Numbered from the stretch's first letter, positions 11,413 through 23,274 are shown. The stretch: 64,000 nucleotides of DNA from Takakia lepidozioides (GCA_030704615.1 CM060732.1:24986001-25050000); one strand, 5' to 3'. Notes: generated from the letters alone by a model not told the origin. Made by a program: numbers and translations.

Positions 11413-14400
11413 TCACAGCTGGAGAGCTAAACTGGGCTGTTCAGAATCGGCCACATTGGGTGTTGGAGCTCGTGACTCAACAGGCTGCAAATTCAAGTCT
11501 GGGGGCCCATGAGAGAGCAAACTTTGCTGCTGCTGAAGAGAAGAGGAAGCATTTGTCGTTGGGCGTGCCTGCGAAGGGGAAGTATGGGAGAGACCACCCA
11601 TCTGTAGCTGCAGCGGCTGTGGCGCAAGCAGTGCGGGTACCCCAGACTCCTGTTTGTCGTGCTGGGAGAGTGCTTGGGAGGACGACAGAGCAGATATCAA
11701 CACTGAAGAAGGTTTGGCTAAGGGGCGACTGGTGCTTGAATGCAAGTCGTAAGATGAGGGATTTGGGTACATTTGTGGTTGCCAAAACTGAGGAAGTCCT
11801 GGTGTCTGGGGCCCATGTGGGTACATCTGCATGTTAGGCTGCATAGAGGATGGCAGTTTTGTCTTGGTGTTGGATTCAGCCTGCACTGAACCTAAAGGGT
11901 GGGCTTGAGCGTTGCTGGCCTCGTCATGCCTGACTATTTTACCAAAGGCTGATGGAACTGCTGGCATAGCTGTACTGTACACAAAACTGGGGGCCCCTTG
12001 CGGTTGACTTGTCCACCTGGAACCCCCTTGAAAGCTGACCGCAGCCAATGCTTGGTTTTGGCTGGTTGCTGATTCGGAGACCCACACAGATTGCCCCCCT
12101 GCTGCACTCAATCCTTGTTTTGAACTCGCCGCAGATGGGCCCCGGCTGTCATCTCCAGTAGCACTTCTAACCTGGGGGCCCTGCCTAACATCAACAGTTG
12201 AATGTGGTGTTACATCAGGCTTTGACTCCTCCTTCATCAAGTTAGAAGTGCTAACCATCAGGGGCTTCCCCAGTGATACAGGCTGCGACAATGACCCAGA
12301 AGCAAGCACTGCACTGGTGACAGTTGTCAACAGAGAGTCCATTGAAGTCTGAGCCATACTTCTCATCGTAGGGGCCCTAACTACAGTGGGAGAGGTCCTT
12401 AAAGAGCTGTGAGGGACCGTCCCAACTCCAGTGGGATTGTTTGAGGATGTAGAGACTGCTTTGTAACCAACTGGAGCCGGTTTCATCACCTTCACTTCAG
12501 CAGCGCTAAAGGATCCAGGAGGTCGCTCAGGAAGGTTTCGTGGCCTGAAAACAGTGCCAGGGGGTGCTTCCAGCTCACCTATCCACCCAGGCCCAAAAGC
12601 CACCGAGGCAGGAAGGACTCTCTGCATTTTTTTGGCAGCAAATTTCCATGCTTTGAAACCCAAATTTGCTGTGAAACGAGACAAGCTTCTTGCATAAGTA
12701 TGCTCCACCTGATAACCCGTCTGCGACAACAAAATCAAACACATTGATCCCAGCCTTCAACTCTAACTACCCAAATTTCCTCACCATAGGGATTCCACCA
12801 AAACACAATGACAGCGGATTGTCAAAAAAGAGCTTCTTCAACTAGAAGCCACAAAGCCAACATCCCTTCCAAACCTGGCAAGCTGAGATCTTTCTGAGCC
12901 AGATGGAAAAAAACTTCTGAAATCACTGGTGGGTAGTGACCGCAACAGCAATCTTGAAGGGAACAGTGCTAAAAGCTCCATGTGCACAGAGAGAGAGATG
13001 CACTCACTACAGTTGCTTACTGTATCCTTCTGATCACGAACCCTGTGTCTGGCACGCAAAGGGTGGGAGAGGAAGGGAAGGGAAGGGGAAGGCGGCAGAG
13101 AAAGAAAGAGAAGGGACAGACAGGGGGGACACCCCAATGACCACAACAAGAAAGCTCTTGCCTAAGACATGCCCTGCTATCACCAGTGCTACCTGCAGCA
13201 TCACTTCAGAGATAAATGACTGCGTACCACGCATGAAATACATATTGGAGCCTACTGGAGGTTCAAGCTTACCGGCACCAGGTGATGCAGTTCTCCACCG
13301 ACTCCAGAAAGAGGTGGGCCACGACCATGGGCTGGAAGATTACGTGGCTTGTATGAGCTCCTGTGGTACTCCTCTGTTGACAGTGGTCTTCGCCCATCCT
13401 TTAGAGCTGGCTTGAGCACTGCCCCTGCCACAGGAGGATCTTCCATGATGTCAATGCAGACTGCTTTGCGTCAGGAATAGTAATGCAGACTGAAGATGAG
13501 AATCAACTTTTTGACGACACACATGTCGATGTTACAAATGTGAAAGCATTGCAGTAATGGAGTCCAGTATCGACAGTGCTATAATTCATACCGGTTCATT
13601 CACATGACGATAATCTTACAAACTCACCAGATTCCTCTCGCGCGTCAGTGTAAATGGTTTCCCATTCCAAAAGACTGTTGCCATGAGATTGCACAGCCCA
13701 GCCCGCTTCGGTCTCCTCACCAACACTTCCAGACCTGTCTGAAGCAGCTCCTTTCTTGCCACAGCCAGCTTCAGCTTTATTTGACCAAGCTGCTTCATCA
13801 CCATCTGTGGCTAAAGTGGCACCTGAGGCATAATCTGAATTGGCAGGATCAAGCGAGGCTTTACCCACAGCAGAAGTTTTCAAGGATTTTTTAGCATTGT
13901 GGGGTTTCTTTTTATTTGATGAAGTTTTGCCACCATCAGCCCCTCCTGTCTGTGATGCCACTACATCCAAGGCCTTGCGGGCTGCATCCTGTATGGACTT
14001 TGCCTGTACAAATTCCATTGGTCACAAACAAGTAGGGCACCTTGACTAGACCAAGAAAATGTACAAACAGAAAGGTTTGCAAAATCACATCAGCTCTTTG
14101 GAAAGGTCACGGCTATTACAAAATGTACTTGACAGCTACAATCAGTTGTATTGACACTACAACAAAAAGCAAGGTACACCTATTTCTGACACATGACCTA
14201 ACCACTAAGGAAGGAACAATCACCCCAGGTACATTGTTATAAAACAAGGTAGGAATCTGGGCCATGAATGATTGAAGATGGGCCAAGAGCAGAAAGTGGC
14301 CTCGAGAGGAAAAAGACACCCACCTGCTTATAGTAGATGGTCTCCGGGCCATTGTAACGCATAGCATTGCTACAGATGAGCATGATGTCCTTCTGCACAG

Positions 14401-17102
14401 ACCAGCTTTGAAGAGCATACATAAATTCTACCGTTCATTACTCCTTTATTAGGAAGGCAGGACAACCACAAACTGCAAGACAACCTTGCTACACTCTCAC
14501 ACAGGCATACCCAGCCACAAACACAATTGTGAAACCTAGACAGAGGCCTAGCAAAGGAAACTACTATTTTGAGACTACAACTCCATCACAAAACAGCTAA
14601 CAAATCAAGTAACAACCTTGTATCACCAGTGCGCAACAGGAGAAAAGCCCCTTACCTCAAACAGATGCAATGCCGTGTATATTCCCTTGCTTATCTTCTT
14701 GTACATTGTGCCAAAATCCATTGGCTCTTTGATGACATCATAGTAATCTGGAACCTATCATACAGCCATCCCAACGCTGCGTCAAACAATCAGAGAGGAG
14801 ATATTTGACTGTAACCATGCAGTGCCACTTTGTGCCATCTAATTAAATCTTCAGCAGTGCCACCTCTAGTGTACTCATTGAGATCCATTTCAAGAAAATA
14901 ACAGCAACCTCTGAGTCACAAAGCCTTGCCAGTCCAAATGAAACCAGGGCAAAACTCTCAACTCTTGCAGCTGTGATCACACCACAGCCCTACCAGTTTC
15001 AGTACTATTTCCTGTTACCATCTCTACAACCAGATCCTGTCATCAATCAATCAACTGGTAACAGGCCCACTCATGCATCACCGCACAAAGAAGCGATGGC
15101 CACAAGTATTTACTTCCATTGAAATGTCAGAACCAACATGTTCTCGCCTTGTGGGTAGGGAAAGGAAGACGTACGAGGCGAGAGTCAACAGGTTCAGAAA
15201 ACACTCCATACGTGTCCTTTCTGATATTGCAATCCAAACACCCGTAGTAAGGAATACAACTCTCAGACACATTCACAACTACCTCAGAAGGAATCAATCA
15301 AGCAGGACAAGATTTGCTCAGATTATTCTCTGGACGTCAGGTCAAGAAGGAGCAGACACATTTTGAGATGAGGAATGTACTCATAAAACAGATGAGGATC
15401 ATCAACAAAGGCTAGCTGCAACAAAAAGGATGTCTGCCACAAGAGACTTACTTTTTCAACTTGTCAAGAACACCTTCAAGCACCTTTTTTGGAGGTGGTG
15501 TCGTGGCAACTTGAACATGCCCAGATGGCACTGTGGACAATCCAACAAAAAAATGAATTTGCTCCTACGTTTATCTGGAACATAAAGATATGTGATGAGT
15601 ACATGGATTGGCACTGTAACTTCTAGAAGAGATGGCCGGGCTGACCTGGTGCAGGATCATATATAGGTGGTGCTGCCTCCCCATTAGCAACTTTCTTCTC
15701 CTTCTGACAGAACCCACCAACACAAACAGGATCATCTCTGAACGCAGTGACACAAAGATACCATATGAAGGTGAGTTCAGTACACATATTATAACCTCAA
15801 CAGCCACATATGAACCTTTGCAAGCGGCAGAGGATGACACACATCAAAACCCTCCAATGCAATTCTCTCAGCCGTCTACAGTTTCTACATGAAGGAAACA
15901 CTTGATTGTGGAAGTCAGAATGGAGATCAAGAAACCTCAACAAGAACCCACCCATCAATGTGACAAGTCATTTCCCAAAGTTATTTGCAGAGACAACATT
16001 CCACATGGATGTGGAAACCATGGAAAAATCCAGTATGCTTGATGTAGTTATGCAAACACTTAGATTGCATCTGGGAGACCCATGGAATGCTCGGAATGCA
16101 CACTTTCTCATATTGTCCAAAGTAAAATTGTAAGAGAAATTCTAGAAACAGCCTTCAAATGCTATCATGCTGCAGTACAAATAGTTATGTTTCAGATATC
16201 CGGGTGAGTGAGATCATAACTACATAAAAACCCTAATCAGATCACTTCAATGACTGAAAGAGCTGAAACTTTCACCATAAGGGCCACATACTGTCTCCAG
16301 CAGAATTCCGAGAAAATATTGTGGCTCAATAAAACTGAATACAAGCCTATCAGATTCCCCACCTATCAAGCTAGGAGAAATTTCAAACATACCCACCTGA
16401 ATCATTGAAGAAATTCTCCACCAACAATAGAATGTCCTAATTTCTGGAAGGAATATGTTTTCAGGGCAAGGGAGCAATGCCATGTAACCCTAGTCATGTG
16501 GCAAAGATGCGCAGTCCGGAAACAGGCTTTGCTATCATTCAACAACAAGGCTGACTAAAAATATGGCAGTAAGTCACATGCCCTAAGATGACTTGAAACA
16601 TAAAAACCGGCCTTGACGAAGGCCAACAGTTGACAGATAGAGTGTCTGCCACAACATACCAATTCCCATGATGAATCTCCCGCTGTCCTCTCGTAAATCC
16701 AAAACGACAAAACGCAAATCCCAAACTCACCTCATGAGAAGCCTTCTTAGCGAGCGGGGGCAGAGGGGCTCTAACCCTAAGTGGCACAGAGGGCGGGGTT
16801 GCAGCGGCTGTTGTGGCAGGCGACGGCACCTCATGCTTTACCGGTCCAGAGAGGGATTCACTCTCCAGGGCCTTGTACTTGCGCTTCTTTGGGGGAGTTG
16901 CCAGGCGATTGCTTCCAGATCCTGCAACAGCAGCAGCAGCCACATTGTACGATGACCCTGCTGCTGCCTTCTGCTGCATAGCAGCTCCAGGACTTGGTGG
17001 GACCTGTACATGTTGCGATGCCAGAGACGATGATAAGGGCGGTCGGGAAGCAGGCCTGGGCAACTTGAGGATAACCTTGAGCTTCTTGTCCTTGTCCGCC
17101 AT
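11413..17102 (-). CDS. Bromodomain protein, BRD1/2/13-like, nine exons
   Basis: Predicted 852-residue nuclear bromodomain protein resembling the plant SWI/SNF (BRM-type) subunits BRD1, BRD2 and BRD13, which bind acetyl-lysine on histones. Exons (minus): 17102-16731, 15703-15646, 15530-15452, 15220-15175, 14754-14656, 14392-14324, 14003-13628, 13424-13273 and 12720-11413; all junctions are GT-AG and all phases close. The N-terminus is basic with LKVILKLPRP and a PPKKRKYKALE patch (likely nuclear signal). The bromodomain is at about residues 150-245: PPPKKVLEGVLDKL, KKDTYGVFSEPVDS, VPDYYDVIKEPMDFGTM and DIMLICSNAMRYN, whose final Asn (about 232) is the acetyl-lysine contact. Further on come AKSIQDAARKALDV and YARSLSRFTANLGFKAWKFA with a FGPGWIGE stretch, the conserved second block of this plant family. 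The long Ser/Pro/Gln-rich tail ends in PDLNLQP and LALQL. It is head to head with the PPR gene. Confidence 0.92.
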
Positions 17103-17634
17103 GTCCCCCCCCCCCCCCTTCCCCGACCTTTACCCTACTCTCTTTCTTTTTTTGTAATAATAATCTTCTCTTCGTCGCCCTCCTTCTTCCCAATATCATA
17201 GTCCCAAATATATTTTCAACGCAACCCTGGGTCAGTCCAGCCCGGTTAGGGTTTCTCCTCGGTTACCGACAACGAAACCCCCTCCTCCCGAACGAAATCC
17301 GTTTCCCGTGAAACGAAGTCCCGTGCTGAGGTTGACGAAGTAGTCTCCGACGTGGCGGACGAAATCCCCTTGAAATGGACTAAACCCTCGTCTTCTTCCT
17401 CTCGGAAGCCCCTCCCTCCCTTTTTCCCTTGTCGGGGCCTTGCATCATTCTGCCACAGATCGGGAAATGGTGGTGTCATGTGCTCTGCGGCAGCCCGTGT
17501 GGCCGCCATATATTTGCAGTGGAGATTGCAGAGGTTTGGAGTTTGGAATGAGGAAATTGGCTTGTAGGTCGCAGGGAGTGTTCCAGCCTGTGGCTCCACG
17601 TAAGTGCAAGTAGAAATGATGGAATCGTGTGTGC
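17103..17634. promoter_or_regulatory. Shared bidirectional promoter region
   Basis: About 530 bp between the divergent starts of the bromodomain and PPR genes. It includes a pyrimidine tract with a run of C (17105-17118) just upstream of the bromodomain start, which would lie in its 5' leader, and GC-rich sequence to about 17460. No clear TATA box was identified on either side. The right part is a diverged tandem duplication (see the repeat at 17497). Confidence 0.5.
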
Positions 17635-17740
17635 ATGCCATGTAGTTACAGTGGAGAGTGTCGAGGATTGGATGCGCGGATGGGGGAATTGTTTTGTAGG
17701 TTGCATGGAGTCTTCGTGCCTGTGGCTCCACGTAGAGTGC
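17497..17740 (+). repeat. Diverged ~115-bp duplication in PPR leader
   Basis: Two related blocks, about 17497-17605 and 17627-17740. Shared anchors are CAGTGGAGA, a GGA..TTG...TTTTGTAGGT or GGCTTGTAGGTCGCA stretch, and CCTGTGGCTCCACGTA. The first copy ends CCACGTAAGT, a good 5' splice site; the second reads CCACGTAGAGT and lies inside the predicted N-terminus of the PPR protein. Confidence 0.6.
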
Positions 17741-19899
17741 ACGACAAAGTCGCGTCGAGAGTTTCCGTTAAGGATCAAGTGGCATCGTTTAATCAGAGCT
17801 CCTCCGTTGACATAGGAGATGTGAATGAAGTAAACCAGCTTCTTTCTAAACAGAGGCTGAAGTTACCGAATACCTGTGCTGTCCATGCAGATAATACATC
17901 GCCTGCTGATAATGATGATCTTTTTTATGAAGGCTTTCTTGCTTCTGACTCTGCTACAGCTGCACCTGATCCCTCTATCACGGCCTCCCGGAGCTCTCAA
18001 ACTCTTCACTCAGCTGCATCATCCACTCGCATGAATGCAGCTTCCAGTTCGAGTTCACATGTCAAGAGGGGCGCGACTTCTAGAGGAAATCTGGTGTTGT
18101 CGCATCAAGGCGAAGGTACCTTCACTAGGCCCGATTACCTCATTGACTTAGACGCAATCCTGAAAGATTTGCAAGTGACAGTGAGTGCGCAAGAAATGAT
18201 CCAGGTAATGGCAGAGTGGAAAGGAAAACTGTCGTTTAGGCTTATGATGTCTTTGTTAAACCAGGAAAGGGACTGGCAACGAGCGCTTGCGCTGCATGAT
18301 TGGATGCTTGAGGAGGGAGGCTACAGCCCATCAACGTTTGGCTACAACATTGTGATCAGGAATACCTTGAGGGCAAGGAGGTGGACGCTTGGAGAGGGTT
18401 TAGTGGGGGAGATGATAGAGAAGGGAGTCTCTCCTGACAAATACACCTACTCGTCACTCATCAGCTCATTTGGGAAAGCTGGAAAGTTTGATTCCGCCTT
18501 GATGTGGTTTCAGAAGATGGAAGAAAAGGGAATATTACCTGATCTGGTGACCTACAGCACTCTCATTGAACTGGCTGGGAAGGTGAAAAATTTCTCCAAG
18601 GCAGTCTCTTTATTCACTAGAATGAGGGCCTCTGGTATCCAGCCTGACCGCCTGGTGTTCAACTCCATGATCAACATGTTTGGAAAGGCAAAATTGTACA
18701 AAGAGGCGGAAAGCGTTTTAGCTGACATGAAAGAGTTGGAAATCGAGCCCGACACTGTAAGCTACAGTACTTTGATAAATGCGTTCACCGAAAATGAGAA
18801 ATGTGGGGAGGCCAAGGAAGTTTTCTTTGAGATGCAGGCCAAGGGGTGTGCCCCAGACCTCACGACTTGCAACATGATGATCGATGTCTATGGGAAGCTG
18901 GACTTGGTAATGGAGGCTGAAAATCTTCTGAGGAGCATGAAGGACTTGGGGGTATCCCCTAATGTGGTCACTTTCAATACTATGATTAATGTATATGGGG
19001 AGGCAGGGTTGATTTCTGAGGCAGTTCGTACATTCCATTTCATGCATAGCAGGGGTATCATGCCCAACGTCATTACTTACAACACCTTGATCAAGCTCCA
19101 TGGAAATTCGCATGATCTACAAAGAGTGTCAAACATGGTGCAACAAATGGAAAAGAATGGAATTGAACCGAATGCAATGACTTATAGCGCCCTCATTTCA
19201 ACCTACGGAAAAATGGGGAAGTATGACAAAGCTGCACTCCTCTTTCAAAGCTTGCGCGTGCAGGGCTTTCCTATGGATGAAATACTGTATCAGTCCATGG
19301 TGGTGGTATATGAAAAGGCAGGGTTGATTGGGCATGCCAAGCGTCTTCTTGAAGAACTAAAGCAGCCAGAAAATGTCTCCCGTGATATAGCCATCAATGT
19401 GTTAGCCATGGCTGGAAAGCTGGAGGAAGCTGCTAAAGTGTTTTGGCGAGCTCAAAAGGCTGGGGAAATTAAGGATCCATTAGTCTACAAAAACGTCATT
19501 CAGCTTTATGTTAGGGAAAATAAAGCAACTGCTGCTATCAAAGTGTCTGAAGCAATGAGGGGAGAGAACCTGTTACCAGACTCTGACACTTGTCTCATGG
19601 TGTTGGGGGCCTATGGTAAACTGCAGCGCGTGCGAGAGGCAGAGAGATTCTATCAGAATATCCAGGAAGAAGGGTTAGTTTTTGGGGAGGATGTTCACTG
19701 GAAGATGATGGAATTGCATGGGCATGCAGGTGAAATTAAAGCAGCAGAGGCCATATTTGCCAAGCTAAAAGTGGAAGGTGGGGTGGATGAGAAGGCTTTG
19801 TATCTGACAATGGTCCACGTGTATGAGGGAGCCAACAGACTCAACAATGCATCTCGGGTTCTTAAAGAGATGCAACAAAGACAGGCATTGTCTGTATAA
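17635..19899 (+). CDS. P-class PPR protein, At5g39980-like
   Basis: Intronless gene for about 754 residues. Pentatricopeptide repeat proteins bind RNA in organelles. About 15 consecutive 35-residue P-type motifs run from roughly residue 230 to the end, each with the TYSTLI...GK...A...F..M...G..PD pattern. There is no E, DYW or SMR tail. The order and wording of the motifs (RDWQRALALHDWM, KYTYSSLISSFGKAGKFDSA, LTTCNMMIDVYG, GLIGHAKRLLEELK) closely resemble my recollection of land-plant At5g39980 (EMB3140/PDM3), a chloroplast protein implicated in intron splicing. The first 200 residues are Ser/Thr-rich and may include a transit peptide. The open frame begins at a GTG at 17629; the first ATG is 17635, another is at about 17686, and the true start is uncertain. 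The last codon is followed by TAA. Confidence 0.92.
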   Translation: MPCSYSGECRGLDARMGELFCRLHGVFVPVAPRRVHDKVASRVSVKDQVASFNQSSSVDIGDVNEVNQLLSKQRLKLPNTCAVHADNTSPADNDDLFYEGFLASDSATAAPDPSITASRSSQTLHSAASSTRMNAASSSSSHVKRGATSRGNLVLSHQGEGTFTRPDYLIDLDAILKDLQVTVSAQEMIQVMAEWKGKLSFRLMMSLLNQERDWQRALALHDWMLEEGGYSPSTFGYNIVIRNTLRARRWTLGEGLVGEMIEKGVSPDKYTYSSLISSFGKAGKFDSALMWFQKMEEKGILPDLVTYSTLIELAGKVKNFSKAVSLFTRMRASGIQPDRLVFNSMINMFGKAKLYKEAESVLADMKELEIEPDTVSYSTLINAFTENEKCGEAKEVFFEMQAKGCAPDLTTCNMMIDVYGKLDLVMEAENLLRSMKDLGVSPNVVTFNTMINVYGEAGLISEAVRTFHFMHSRGIMPNVITYNTLIKLHGNSHDLQRVSNMVQQMEKNGIEPNAMTYSALISTYGKMGKYDKAALLFQSLRVQGFPMDEILYQSMVVVYEKAGLIGHAKRLLEELKQPENVSRDIAINVLAMAGKLEEAAKVFWRAQKAGEIKDPLVYKNVIQLYVRENKATAAIKVSEAMRGENLLPDSDTCLMVLGAYGKLQRVREAERFYQNIQEEGLVFGEDVHWKMMELHGHAGEIKAAEAIFAKLKVEGGVDEKALYLTMVHVYEGANRLNNASRVLKEMQQRQALSV

Positions 19900-20879
19900 A
19901 GGTACAGGCTATATACCAGCATAAATCCAATAGATTCTTTCAGATGTATGGCTAGGGTACTGGAGAGAGAATGTACCCATAAAATGGCACACTTGCCATT
20001 ACACAGATGTTGAGTGATGTAGATTTCTCACAACTAAATCGAATGTGTCATGCCTGTTACATAAACATACAGTCCTAGTGGAACCTACTCGTCTCCTGAA
20101 GTCAGGTATTGGGCATCACTGTAGTAATGACTAATCTGATGGTGAGTGAAGAACGTTAGTTTCATTGGTTGCAGCTTTGATCCTCATTTGTGAGTGCTGG
20201 CAGCAGGCTGCCCTGCTGCCCTACCAATGATTCCTTTTCCTTGATCTACCTCGTCAGTGCAACTAATCTTGATCCAGCATATTGATCCATCCTCTAGGCC
20301 AGACCTTTCCACTTGCAGGATTGAGCTTCAAATGTGCCATACTAAACACCAGAGAGAGGCAAGGAGAGAAAGAGAAAGAGAGGAGTGGACCGAGATAATG
20401 TGTCTTTAGTCTTGTGAACTAACTCACCTTGGAGGAGATACTTCAATGCCTGACTGTCATATATATGTGCCCATGGATTAAAAACCAAGCTTCTAAATGG
20501 GCCTGTATCTTTGTCCTGTTGGTTTGTGACCGACCCAAAAGGAGTTCAGAACAGTGGATGTAAGTGACATCAAACTGTATGAGGACTGAACCCAAAAAAT
20601 CAACAAAGAACATAGGGCCATCCTCTGATATGGCCCGAATGCTCCTACATCTTCGCAAACAGTTTAGCACCACTACTTAGGCCAACCTTTCTTTCACAAT
20701 GTAAGTAGTTGTTGTGCATGCACCTTCGTGCGGTACATTCTAATGGTGATGCTTGAAATTATGAGAGCATAACTATCCTGTACCTTGCTGTATTTGAGGG
20801 GGAGGACACTAGAGCACTGGTGGGGGCTAGTTGCAAGGAAAGAGTGGACGAAAAAGTGCAAGATGTGCCCTACATTAAA
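19900..20879. other. Intergenic region downstream of PPR gene
   Basis: No gene is supported. A 17-bp relic at about 19966-19982 (GAGAATGTACCCATAAAA) resembles the complement of the LINE 3' terminus. A GA-rich run lies at 20350-20385. One minus-strand open frame (20443-20673) is interrupted by an AT microsatellite and is not recognisable. Confidence 0.4.
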
Positions 20880-21049
20880 GTGGAAGACAATAGGAATAAG
20901 GTAAGAACTTAATGGACGCATGTGATCTGACAGTACTTTCGGATTTCGGCAGCCTTGGGCTCCTCTGGCAGGGGCCCCTGTCAAATCCTCCCCACCCCCT
21001 CTTACCTCGGTTTCACTATTAAATACTTAAGAATCCAAGTGGGTTGCAA

Positions 21050-21130
21050 GCTGTGGTGGGTAGCATGGTGGTAAGGGGATATACCGTTGTAGGAGGCTGG
21101 GGTCGGAGTTCGATTCTTGATGAGAGGCAC
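21050..21130 (+). repeat. tRNA-derived SINE head (A and B boxes)
   Basis: TAGCATGGTGGT at 21061-21072 fits the internal A box of RNA polymerase III promoters, and GTTCGATTC at 21108-21116 fits the B box, about 36 bp downstream, which is normal tRNA spacing. The surrounding sequence is not a good tRNA cloverleaf, so this is best read as a tRNA-derived SINE head rather than a working tRNA gene. Confidence 0.6.
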
Positions 21131-21133
21131 TTG

Positions 21134-21325
21134 TAGTGTAACCCGGTTTGGTGTAACCCCGGTAGTGTAACCCTCCAATCGGTGTAACCCTCTGTAACCC
21201 CGGTTTCTCATGTAACTCTGGTTAGTCCATTTTATACTTAACCAGGACTTAGTCAAATTTCGAGACCAGGTGTGAGTTACACCGAGAGGAGTTACTCACC
21301 TCGTCGTGTAACCCCGACTCGAGTT
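21134..21325 (+). repeat. Degenerate GTGTAACCC short repeats
   Basis: GTGTAACCC(C)GG and close variants recur about eight times at irregular spacing (for example near 21137, 21150, 21163, 21182, 21192 and 21303). They directly follow the tRNA-like head and may be its body or tail. The motif resembles plant telomere repeats only loosely (AACCC core) and is not in a regular array. Confidence 0.55.
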
Positions 21326-21456
21326 TACACTCCTTCAGTTCCATCTCACTCTCAAGAGAGGGTGGGGAAGATTTGAAATGCCGGAAACCGGCGAACGATC
21401 CTGTCAGAGGTTGCACGCATGCGTTAAGTTCTTACATTATTCCTATTATCTTCCCA

Positions 21457-21972
21457 TAAAAGTACATAAGATAAGAAAATAAAAATAATAAAAGCTAGCT
21501 AAAACATGGATTCACTTGCACTATACAATGTGGACCGTGTACTGTCCCTTCAAATGGGAGAGAGAAAGATGTTATGGAGGATCCAAACTTGGGTGTGATC
21601 CAAACTTGACTCTAATCAGAAAAGCACATCTTTTTAAAAATTTGGTGTTGGCCCCCGTTTCATCTACTTTAATGAAGAGAGTTCATGAGGTATTCTGGTT
21701 TTCATATTGTAGTGGACTTTATGAAAATGGTGTTACTAGGGGTAGTTTGATAAATTACATAAAATTCAATTTAATAAATAAAAATGTTGAAAAACGCTCA
21801 CATTAGATTCTTTAGCATAAGAGCAATGGAGGCTCAAGTCCCTTTATTCCGTCCTGTTGTGGACATGTCAACTTTTGGGCCAATGAGAATGTGGGGCTAA
21901 AGAGAACAATTTAGGCCAACTGGACTGCACCTTTTCTTAGGGATGAATATTATCTGTCCCATCTGTTCATGT
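21457..21972. other. AT-rich spacer, nothing recognised
   Basis: No gene or repeat is supported in this stretch. One short open frame at 21516-21806 has no recognisable features. Confidence 0.4.
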
Positions 21973-22127
21973 ACACTAGGGTAGCTTGTGCCGTTGGCCC
22001 AAGTATCAAGTGTCATCTAAGCCCAAGTGCGTCTCCTATGTCGAGGCTCAAGTGCGACCTCTAGGGTAGTTTGTCGTTGGCCCAAGGGTCCAATGTCATC
22101 TAAGTCCAAATGCATTTTTTTTCCACA

Positions 22128-22187
22128 GAGCCTACGACCAGATTTGAACCGGAGACCTTTCCCTTGATATCTCCCCTCTCGAGGCTC
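22128..22187 (-). repeat. tRNA-like 60-nt module, copy 1
   Basis: On the minus strand this begins GAGCCT and ends AGGCTC, a perfect acceptor-like stem. Near its 3' part it holds GGTTCAAATCT, a good match to the RNA polymerase III B box and to a T-loop flanked by a short CCGG/CTGG stem. At 60 nt it is too short for a full cloverleaf. Further copies lie at 22611-22670, 23275-23333 and 23404-23463. Confidence 0.55.
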
Positions 22188-22610
22188 CAACCTTGTCCCA
22201 GGAATTCCCACTTTGCTATTTTTCGGGAATTTCCGACGACCCAAAGTACTTGAAATTCCACATCTCCCACACTGCAGGTCCAAAAATCCTGAGACCAAGC
22301 CTGTGCACCTCTCCTCGTCGAGGGCTTCCAAATGGTACCAAGCACCAAGGCTGGGCCAGCGGTTTGGGACATCTCAAATCTACAAAACAAACAAAACAAA
22401 ACAAATGTCTCGCTTCATATATTGATAGGGTAGCCTATGTCATTGGCCCAAGTGTCCAGTGTCATCTAAGCCCAAGTGCAATCCCCTCTGCATCCAACTT
22501 TGGCGTCTCCTATGTACGTCTCCTATGTCGAGGCCCAAATGCAACCTCTAGGGTAGCCTTTGTCGTTGGCCCAAATGTCCAATGTCATCTAAGTAAGTGT
22601 TTTTTCCACA

Positions 22611-22670
22611 GAGCCTACGACCAGATTTGAACCGGAGACCTTTCTCTTGATATCTCTCCCCTCGAGGCTC
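22611..22670 (-). repeat. tRNA-like 60-nt module, copy 2
   Basis: Same stem ends and B-box-like motif as the copy at 22128, again 60 nt, with a few substitutions. Confidence 0.55.
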
Positions 22671-23274
22671 CAACCATTGTCCCATGAATGCCCACTTTGC
22701 CATTTTTGCTATTTTTTGTGAATTTCCAGCGACCAAAAGTACTTGGAATTCCACATCTCCCACACTGCAGGTCCAAAAATCATGAGACCAATCCTGTGCA
22801 CCCCCCTCATCGAGGGCTTTCCAACGGTACCAAGCACTAGGGTTGGGACCTTGCGGTTCGAGACATCTCAACATGAAAAAAACAAAACAAAACAAAACAA
22901 AACAAATGGTTGTGCTGTTGGCCCAAGTGTCAAGTGTCATCTTCTAAGCCCAAGTGCAATCTCCTATGTATGCAAATGCGTCTCCTATGTCGAGGCCCAA
23001 GTGCGACCTCTAGGATAGCCTCTGCGTTGGCCCAAGGGTCCAATGTCATCTAAGTCCAAAAGCATTTTTTTTCCACAGAGCCTACGACTTCCCCTTGATA
23101 TCTCTCGTGTCGAGGCTCCAATCTTTGTCCAACGACCAAAAGTACTTGAAATTCGTTTTAGCCTTATCTCATCATTTTTTTAGCATATGTCGTTGGCCCA
23201 AGTGTCCAATGTCATCTAAGCCCAAGTGCATCAATATATGAACCAAGCCAATATTGTTTTTTTTTTTTCCCAGA

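Larger units (their letters stand above)
20880..21456. mobile_element. Fold-back (MITE-like) unit
   Basis: Imperfect inverted repeats of about 40 bp bound this 577-bp stretch. The left end reads GGAAGACAATAGGAATAAGG then TAAGAACTTAATGGACGCATG; the right end carries CGCATGCGTTAAGTTCTTAC then ATTATTCCTATTATCTTCC, its reverse complement with a few differences. The interior holds a tRNA-like head and GTGTAACCC repeats. No open frame is present and no target duplication could be fixed, so the class is unknown. Confidence 0.55.

Noticed and set aside
13034-13243. Extra exon of the bromodomain gene (peptide with MYFMRGTQSF)
   Set aside because: Direct joining of the exons ending at 13273 and starting at 12720 keeps the frame and the conserved YARS block; the extra ORF is intronic.
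20443-20673. Minus-strand ORF with FDVTYIHCSELLLGRSQTN
   Set aside because: No motif recognised; it ends at an AT microsatellite that shifts the frame, and no splice-linked neighbours were found.
21061-21116. Functional tRNA gene
   Set aside because: A and B boxes fit, but no proper acceptor or anticodon stem could be drawn; treated as a SINE head.
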